Shown here one piece after another: positions 56,745-64,000 of a stretch of 64,000 nucleotides of DNA. This DNA comes from Ornithodoros turicata. Taxonomy: Eukaryota > Arthropoda > Arachnida > Ixodida > Argasidae. Positions within the stretch are counted from its first letter, which is position 1. The number at the start of each line of letters is the position of its first letter. Under the pieces are notes generated by a model. The model saw nothing but the letters and a program-made list of their open reading frames with translations, had not been told where the DNA came from and searched no databases. Made by a program: the position numbers and the translations under genes. The stretch spans positions 1 to 64,000 of the forward strand of contig NW_026999480.1 in the NCBI RefSeq assembly GCF_037126465.1, read 5' to 3'.

Positions 56745-59010
56745 TGCTGGAGGATCAAGTTCACTGCGGCAGCCGAAAAAAATCATACAACTTCGCTGTT
56801 GAATCTTACGTCGATTGCGGCACTGTCATGAGGAACACAGTGGATATCAGGTGAGGACGCTCGTAACGTACTTTTAAGCGCATAGTGGTACGGAGTGCAT
56901 TTGCTTCCCAAACGTAAACCATAAACATTGCATAGTGCGAACGAATATTCTCGCTCGTTCTTCAACAGAGTTGAATGCGTGTAACTGGTGAGTGCAGTAC
57001 AGCTTGATGAAAATAAGCCTGAGCTCGAGGTACTGTATTACCCGGTAAATCAAAACGACGACGTACGCATTTGGTTAGGTCTCTGCACCGCATTCAGGTG
57101 AGGTCGTAAGCTCAGGCTTATTTCTGTCCTGAACTGTAGGATTTTGTCCACTAGCTTTGTCGCACTTACTCAGGAGTACCTGGAACTTCCCAGCACTAAC
57201 GCGTAATGCGGCCATAACATGAGTTCGGTACACTGGCTTACAGTGTTGGTACTTGCAGCGAATAAACGGAAACAAGAAATGTGATATTGATGCTTGTCTA
57301 AACTAGAAGTATTTACTTTACAGGTCGGCCAAGGTACATGTGCGTGCCATGTGCTACAGAAGCCAAAGCAAAAATGGACGACCATATGTGACCCATCTGG
57401 TACTGCAGCCAAGCACTGGAACCGTGGTAGACACCCTGTGCCAGTGCCCTGCAGGTGCTGCTGCGTCTTGCAATCATGTCATGGCACTCCTTCGGGTAGT
57501 GTCCCTGCTAAAGATGAATGGTTTCGATGAATCTCCCCCTCAACTTGCATGTACAGAGCTTCCACAATGTTGGCGACGGCCGCTGCAATGAAAGCGAGAA
57601 TTGTGCAGGAGGTTAACTGGCGGAAACCTCGAGAAGGTGGGAAGAACACACCGACATATTCTCGCCTATTTGACCCACGACGGAAAGAAGAGAGTGCAGA
57701 TAGTGTGCAGAGTGCCTTTAGAAGACTTGCTGGGCGTTTGGGGAGCCAAGGACAGCTCTTTGCTTTTGCCCTTCAAGAAGGATCCAAGCTGCCATTTACT
57801 GAGACAAAGTTTGGTTCAGCCCCATACGATTCACCTCCGACATATTAGCAGTCAGGAAGGCCGGCACACCGCGAAGTTTGGCGATCTATGAACATTGCAC
57901 TGGAAACTGCAACGGATGAACCAGCAGTGGCCACCCGTACGGGCCTGTTTTGTGACAGCATCATTCAATTCCAGCTGCCGCCACTTCTTGACAAGTACCA
58001 GGTACCAAGAGTACCAAGGTAGCGTGGCTGCTCGATTGTTTTTCTGCGTGTATGAAATTAATGAGACCACGTGTATATTTCATGCATTGACCCTGAAATT
58101 TTCGGGTTTTATTTTTTCCAAATTCCGGGGGGTAAAATTCAGGTCCATCACTTGATGTCGAAAATTCGTGCAAATTCGGGCGGAAAAATTACCATCACAC
58201 TGAATTTGGGGATAAATCGGGCTCTATTGTCGAATAAACGTTCGTCGTACAGCCTATCCAGAGTATGAGACGTCGAGATCAACTGTGCATTTTGTGAAAA
58301 ATTAGTATGTCATTGCCGTGAGGTGCCTAGCTTAGGTGCAGTTTTGCGGGTAGAAATCGGGTTTAACCCTAAACCGGTGAACCTCGATTCGGGGTGCAAA
58401 TTCGGGGAAAAGTCAAGTTTAACCTTAAAACTTCAGGGTCTACTCATGCACACACGACAAGAAGGTCATCTTTGCCTGACACTGTAAAAGCTTTTATTTT
58501 TGCGTGTCCTTGATTTTCGCGATTTGAAAATTTCGCGAATTAAAGGGTGCTACGTGAAAAACCCTTGACAAATTGCTATGCAGCATGATTTGTACTTGAC
58601 CTCTATTGTTTCTGTCTGACTTTAAGAGCATTATTCTCACAAGTGAGGCGGCAATGGCTCTGGAGAGAAACACCCGGATAGGTTTTACGTTGTATTGAGT
58701 GGACTGAAAAGGGTCTTAGTAATTTGATTGCCCAGAGTGATTTGTCAAAGGTACGAGCTATAGCATATGGCAGGAAACACGAAGATGTTGCTGCACAGGC
58801 CTACACTGATGCGATGACGCGCCTTGGTCATTCTGTCCCCGGCTGGGAGCCTCCCAGGACAGATTTATAGTATGTGACCCCACAGAGTATACACCAAACG
58901 GAGTGCTCGAGATAAGATGTCCCTATTCACTAAAAGATAGCGAGCTGCAGTTCGCCAAAGACAACATACCGTACATGGCTATTGATGAGGAAGGACACCC
59001 AAAACTGCAG
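56745..59010 (+). pseudogene. SWIM zinc finger / YqaJ-type nuclease gene, decayed
   Basis: The exon at about 56745-56850 (NFAVESYVDCG, donor CAG/GTGAGG) is followed after acceptor TTTACAG by 57324 onward: VHVRAMCYRSQ, then VVDTLCQCPAGAAASCNHVMALL, a SWIM motif (CxCx6-8CxH). The TELPQCW block then changes frame near 57560. VNWRKP and a long tail run to a donor near 58018. From about 58650, EAAMALERNTRIGFTLY and RKHEDVAAQAY, then GVLEIRCPYSLKD (58895-58935), match a lambda-exonuclease/YqaJ nuclease core. Stops and frame breaks make it inactive. Such SWIM-YqaJ genes are widespread in metazoan genomes, often as multicopy, transposon-associated families. Confidence 0.7.
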
Positions 59011-59081
59011 TAAGTGTTCAGAAACGGATGCATCTACATTGTTTTAATGTCAGTGTCATTGTCCACATAGTTCTACTCATA

Positions 59082-59242
59082 CAGGGTGTTTCACCTAAAG
59101 TGGTATGAAATTATTTTTAAAGAGTGCGATAAAAGAAAACGTGCATCACTTTCCTGCTACTTGAGTTATAGACTGGTCGTACATCAAAAGTACTACCTGC
59201 TTGTGTTGTGAAAATTTCTGTGACCTTAGGTGAAACACGCTG
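59082..59242. mobile_element. Small mariner-type MITE
   Basis: 161 bp with ends CAGGGTGTTTCACCTAA and TTAGGTGAAACACGCTG, flanked by TA on both sides. No coding capacity. Confidence 0.8.
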
Positions 59243-59664
59243 TATATTGTCTGTCAGTCAGTCACGCACCACTAGTCCCTTATCTGAAGTGCAATGATTT
59301 TATCGGAAAATGCGCAATGACACATCATAAGCTGTGATATGATAATGGTCAACTGTGATATTATACATGATGCAATATTTTTATGTTATACTCTATACAG
59401 ATCTTTTCCTACACCAACATGATGTATGTTTATGACACTGTCATCTGTTAACCTGCTCCCATGGTTTGACAGCAGTCTTTGCATTCCATCGACAGTGGCG
59501 CTCAGAATGTAGTAGGAAACAAGCTCAGTGACGCCCAGTGTGTCAAAATGTGTTTTGTAATGCTGTGAAAGTTTTGAAATGCAACTTCAATATACTGACG
59601 AGGCAAAAGAAAATAAAAACATTTCTGCAATGGATTTCTCATTATCATACATTTGCACAGTGCA
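59243..59664. other. Intergenic DNA, no feature seen
   Basis: No supported gene. Confidence 0.4.
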
Positions 59665-62001
59665 CTAGTTCCTGTCTTCAACTAAGGGGCTTTGAAAGTT
59701 CGTTAAGATGAGGGCAACTGTCCGCATTTGGTTTGATACTGGCCCAAGGCTCATGGGTACAGGTCTATCGAAAATGTGAAATGTCTTCACGCGCTGGATC
59801 CTGCGTCCAACATGAATTCGTAAGGAGGCAATCTGTTCTGTTTCTTGTACTTGTACTGCAAAGAACTCTTCGTTTCGGGGGAACGGTAGAATGTTCAGCC
59901 TCACGTTTTTTTGCTCCAGAAGATCAGCAATGGTGAAACCCTTATCTGCCATGACAGAGTCTCCTTCTTCAAAGAACAGGCCAAGAAATCCGCTTCTTAT
60001 GACACATTCCCTGTCAGACGTGCATCCAGTAAATAGTTCTAATACAAAGATCACTAGCCCATTTGGAGCTATGCCAATGAGCTCCTTAAAGGAGCAGTCT
60101 AGAGGCCCACAACTTTGTTTCTGTTTTTGGTCAGTATGGAATGTTAGGCGGCCGAAAACAGTTTTCCCACAATCAGTGCAACCGTAGCGAAATTGGGACG
60201 CCTGCAATAGCTCCCCGAACCTCCCGTGCACGAAACACCCTCCTTCGCCTTCACGATAGGCACGTGATGAGCGCCACCACGTGCGTCACTATGTGACGCA
60301 AGTGGTGAAGACGCTCCTTATTGGACCTGGGATCACATGATCGAGGTGAGCAACATCGCGCAGGCCGGAGCGTCTGCTACCGCTTCGGAGACTCCATGCG
60401 TTTTCCGGCTACGTGATGTCCGAAACGGAGGGTTCGAAGGCTGTCAACGACACAACCACGATTTTTTGGGACCGCAGACACCACGGGAAGAACGAGTGGT
60501 GCAGCCCGAAATTAACTGCGCTTGTACAGCGAAAACCCCATGCTTCCCGACAGTGTGAAGCCTGTCCGACAGTTTTCACCGCGCAGTTGGTTCAGTGGCT
60601 AACAGGTGGCGCCACAATATCGCCGCCATCGCTTGCTTTCTGCAGAAACCACGGATATATTACTCTTGTGATCGTAATCTTATTTTCTCAGGCTGCATAT
60701 ATGCTTTGTTTTTTTGTTTTTTTTTAGAAAACGTGATATAAATCATCTAAAGAATAGAAGTCAACAAGAAACAGCTCGCAATGTTCGTAGCAGACGGTTT
60801 TTCCTACGAACGAATGAGGGGCTCTCTACCACCAACGTCACAGTAGAGTGGATGTGGTCTGCAGTTGGAGCGCTCCAGCCTGCCACCGCGGCAGCGATTT
60901 TCCAAATTAATTGTACCGTGGTGAAACAACTTTGGACAGAAATATTTTGTGGAAATGCTTTTCACATACTGCTTTACAAGATGACAGCAGTTTTTGGCCA
61001 TGTTAGATAAAACTTTAATGCTCCTTTAAGGGTGTTCGCACTCTTGTAGGTTGAATATGTGCTAGATTGAAGGGCTAACGAGCCTGCAACTTCACAGCGG
61101 ATTTCTGTTGCGCCCAGAATAACTCTCGTATCTGGATACTGTTCCTTGAAGATTCCAGGCATAGTGCTATCAACTACAGTGCGAGGCTGCCACAGTGGCA
61201 GCTTCGCTAACTTCACATACATGAAGTCAAGCCAGGATATGCAAGTACGGGACACTGGCGACCGAAAGACACCAAAGCGGTCTGCAAGGTCTTGCACCAG
61301 CAACCCCAAGCGCAGCCTGACCAGAATAAGGAATAACTCACTCCTTGTTGAAAGCTTTCGCATCCTTCCACATGCTGCCTGAGGTGGAGTCCTTCCTTGC
61401 TTCTTCTGCCTCGCAATATTACAGCCATTCTACCCTGGGTCGAGGTAGTCATGAAGGACACCAAATGTTTCTAGGTTCGGCCAGCCAATATAAAACTGCA
61501 TCCTTTCATCAGATGTACATAGAGAATCCACATCCATGGCTCTGATGCAGCTGCTGTGGTCTTTTTCAACATCCATAAGTTGACGCTCAACCTCCTGCTT
61601 CTCTTGAAGTCCCTGCTTAACTTTTTCATTTACTTGCAGCAGTTGGCACTGCAAATTTTGTATTTCGATGTCCTCTGCCAGCTGCCTCGTTAGAGTGTCT
61701 AGAGAGTCTTCGCTAGAGTTGCAGTTTTCACTTTGGTGTTCTGGCGTCTCCATGGTCTCTGGTCCTCTGCAAGGTGGTGATATACGGCAGCACACGTGTG
61801 TGGAAGCATCATTGAGATCTGGTGCACTGTTGCCGCTGACTTGTGCTGCAACTGCTTGTTGGGCAGGCATGGCTTGGGTGGTAACGCACGGCAATATCCA
61901 TTTGCAACGCTTGAAAGAAAGTCTGATGGCAAGAAGTGCTTGGAGTAGACGAATGTTGATTTCTTAACTTGAAATGGCACATCTGCGTAGCATAGTTTCA
62001 C
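59665..62001 (-). pseudogene. THAP + DDE transposase (ISL2EU/Harbinger-like), inactive
   Basis: Minus strand. A THAP remnant (about 61990-61885: YSKHFLPSDF...ALPPKPCLP) is followed by a coiled coil (about 61720-61580, QLAEDIEIQNLQCQLLQVN), then IGWPNLETFGVLHDYLD, LRLGLLVQDLADRFG (61300s), VILGATEI, and after an insertion ELIGIAPNG, SVMADKGFTIADLL and LRIHVGRRIQRVK near the end. The usual first Asp of the DDE triad (D in D-A-T-E) is Gly here, and the Glu expected in H-V-E-R is Gly. Only the middle Asp remains, so the enzyme is dead. Frame breaks separate the THAP part from the rest. The gene is split by the TTAA element at 60090-61025. Confidence 0.85.
60090..61025. mobile_element. TTAA-flanked MITE (piggyBac-like) inside the transposase gene
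   Basis: 936 bp with short inverted ends AGGAGCA...TGCTCCT, flanked by TTAA at 60086-60089 and 61026-61029. TTAA duplication is the mark of piggyBac-type insertion. Reading the transposase frame across the single TTAA site continues without a shift from NTLK into ELIGIAPNG, so the insertion came after the gene was laid down. Confidence 0.85.
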
Positions 62002-62221
62002 TGCCTCGAGTCACACATTTCTACGGTTTTCGTCGTTTGGGCACCGATAGTACGAGACGAGGTAGTACGAGACCTATTAGGCAACAGACGTACGATGTCA
62101 CATTTACCGCAACACTCCCCTCGCGTTTGAAACCTACCTTCTTCCCTGTCGCATGTCGGTAACCTCGTCTGCAGCTAGCGACACAACACTGCAAAGGCAT
62201 TTCAGCAGGAGGGACTCCACG

Positions 62222-63850
62222 TGGAGCACTGCACGGGCCTAATTTTCAGGCCCGGCCCAGGCCCGGCTGCTATGGCCCGCACCCGGCCCGACGTCTTCTA
62301 TAGATTTCCAGCCCGGCCCGAGCCAGGGCCCGGGCCCAGCCCGCACCCGACTGTTTCCATGCTCAGGCCCGGTCCAAGCCCGCCTCTGCTCTATGTGTTC
62401 TCAAGGCTCGAAGGCGTATTTAGATTTACTAAAGAGCACAAATGGTACTCTGATGTTACATGTAAGGTTTCTCTGCGCAATGTGGTGACATGTTGCACAT
62501 GCCGCAGGGTAGGAATGCTCTGCTCTCGTCTCCCTTCAAATCCGCCTATTGAAAGAACCCATCTAATTGGTGGAGAGTGAGGATGTACGCTCTGTGTTTT
62601 ACAGGCTGTGTTTCTCTGTCGGCAAGCCGCTGTGTGCTTGGTGCTTGCCAGAGTTGTGCGCGTTACTCAAAAAAAGTAATTGATTACCGTTACTTCTACG
62701 GAAACCGTTACCAATTACTCAACTCCAAATGTAGTTGAGTAACGAGTAGAAAAGTAACGCGTTACTCCAGTCGTTACTCCGCATTCACGCAAATTATATC
62801 CTTCCTTGTGTGCCTCAAAAAAAAAAAAAAAAAGGAAGGGGGGGGTTCAACGGCGGAACAGCTTAAATAGCAGAAAAAAACAAAAAAAGAAACGTGTAGA
62901 AAGAGTAGATCTGGGGGGGTACGTTTTGCTGTATTTATCGCCCAGGACGGCGTTGACCCGATTGTGGAAGAGCACTGCGTGGAACTTCCCCATGACTCAC
63001 TAAACTTCCAAAGCTTCAGGTACCACCACACTGATGTAGGAAGAGATTAGGGAGAGAGACCCTAAAATTCCAGAATGTCATTACAATGACCTCCGCTTGC
63101 TATATAGTAGAACGGCCCAACAAAAGCTGACGGCACGAGGGGCCTGACTTGGGGCAGAACATCTGAAATATAAGTTAATCTCTGCTGGAAAAGTAATCAA
63201 TTACTGAGTAAGCGATTACTCAGAAAAGTAATTGATTACTGGAAAAATTACTCTGACAGCAAAGTAACTGATTACTCGAAAAAGTAATTGATTACAAGTA
63301 ACGCAATTACTAGTAACGCATTGCACACAAGTCTGGTGGTTGCTTGCTTGCTTGGGAAGCCAGCGCGCGGTGGCGCGTCGGCGATATGTATGTACCTTGC
63401 GGATCAAGAGAGACTCACTTCCGCTCTATTGCGCATGCACCGGTGTTTATCCCCCTTCTCGAACACTCACGCGAACAAAATATGTCAGAACACCGAACCT
63501 AACTGACCCTCGTGCCGAACCTGCTCAGCGCGCCTGCCACATCAAACGTCCCCAAACGTGTGTGAGTGCACGTGTTAAATCGAGACCCACACGAAATAAG
63601 CATGATCACATATAATAAAGTGATAGTTCTCAGATGAGAATACCATGATACACCATGCCCAATGAAAAAAAAAAGCGACATTAAAATTCAGCTGTCCAAT
63701 CTCGCCAAATATGTTGGCGTATATGCCCGACCATCGTCGGCGTTGTCAAGCCCGTACCCGGCCCAGGCCCGCATAAAAAACACAAAGCCCGGCCCGGCCC
63801 GCGGGCCGTGCACGGGCTTTTGGGTAAGTCCGGGCCCGTGCAGTGCTCTA
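62222..63850. mobile_element. hAT-like element, relative of 22694-23627
   Basis: Ends TGGAGCACTGCACGGGCC and GGGCCCGTGCAGTGCTCTA, with 8-bp flanks ACTCCACG / ACTTCACG (7 of 8). Same GGCCCGG-rich subterminal sequence as the Polinton insertion. 1,629 bp including a younger nested element. Confidence 0.85.
62649..63335. mobile_element. Second hAT-like MITE nested inside the first
   Basis: Ends CAGAGTTGTGCGCGTTACTC and TAACGCATTGCACACAAGTCTG, 8-bp flanks GTGCTTGC / GTGGTTGC (7 of 8). Both ends are filled with GTAATTGATTAC-type repeats. A poly(A)/poly(G) stretch is at 62818-62850. Confidence 0.8.
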
Positions 63851-64000
63851 ACTTCACGTACAAACAATCCGGTTCTCCGGACCGTACGTATAATGGCGGA
63901 TAGGAGTATGGAGTATAGTTACACCTAATCCCTTTTGTCACAGGGCAGACTTCTTTTGAAGTCACAGGTGCGAGGATAACATTTAACAATGAAGTCGTAT
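63851..64000. other. Window end, no feature seen
   Basis: Short stretch after the hAT element without a supported gene. Confidence 0.3.

Noticed and set aside
1..64000. CRISPR array, bacterial operons, rRNA
   Set aside because: No spacer-repeat pattern, Shine-Dalgarno organisation or rRNA landmarks. The window is plainly eukaryotic.

Overview
This is a gene-poor, repeat-rich animal nuclear sequence: introns with GT...AG ends, TATA boxes, poly(A) signals, large C2H2 zinc-finger arrays, and DNA transposons of at least four superfamilies. The IKEEP/VKTEP-type exons joined to C2H2 arrays, together with the transposon mix, suggest an arthropod, most likely a tick or other arachnid. That assignment is inference, not something the bases prove.

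Layout. 1-1735: intergenic DNA with one inverted-repeat element. 1736-8676: a satellite array of about 57 monomers of 120-121 bp, with a 12-monomer higher-order repeat. 8677-25081: a complete-length Maverick/Polinton (adintovirus-like) element of 16.4 kb with 1.25-kb terminal inverted repeats. Rightward it carries a left-end acidic protein, packaging ATPase, a small basic protein, a polyQ-ended protein, integrase, penton/minor capsid, a small basic gene, major capsid and adenain-type protease. Leftward it carries three small genes, two of them related and one spliced. Then come an intact rightward protein-primed type B DNA polymerase and a leftward right-end gene (called gene C here) split by a hAT element. 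Most virion genes carry frameshifts, but the 3.9-kb polymerase frame is open. TATA boxes inside both TIRs point inward.

25082-33800: a reverse-transcriptase fragment, a 21-bp minisatellite, a 5'-truncated LINE on the minus strand and several MITEs. 33830-42163: two minus-strand C2H2 exons with decayed finger relics. Between them, at 37.05-37.48 kb, is a decayed homologue of Polinton gene C.

42194-56000: the 5' parts of two paralogous zinc-finger genes arranged head to head around an inverted repeat (49252-49508 / 49781-50046). Each arm has the same 113-nt coding first exon. Further exons carrying SUMO-type psi-K-x-E motifs follow in the same transcriptional order on both sides, with compatible phase-1 junctions. 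The left gene plausibly ends in the finger exon at 39784-42163.

56.7-59.0 kb: a decayed SWIM zinc finger plus YqaJ-type nuclease gene. 59.7-62.0 kb: a dead THAP/DDE transposase gene split by a TTAA-flanked MITE. 62222-63850: a hAT-like element with a second hAT-like element nested inside it.

Possible new biology lies in the uncharacterised Polinton genes (the C-x2-C...H...C pair, gene C and its relic) and in the head-to-head zinc-finger pair. No wholly new defence or mobility system could be demonstrated from sequence alone.
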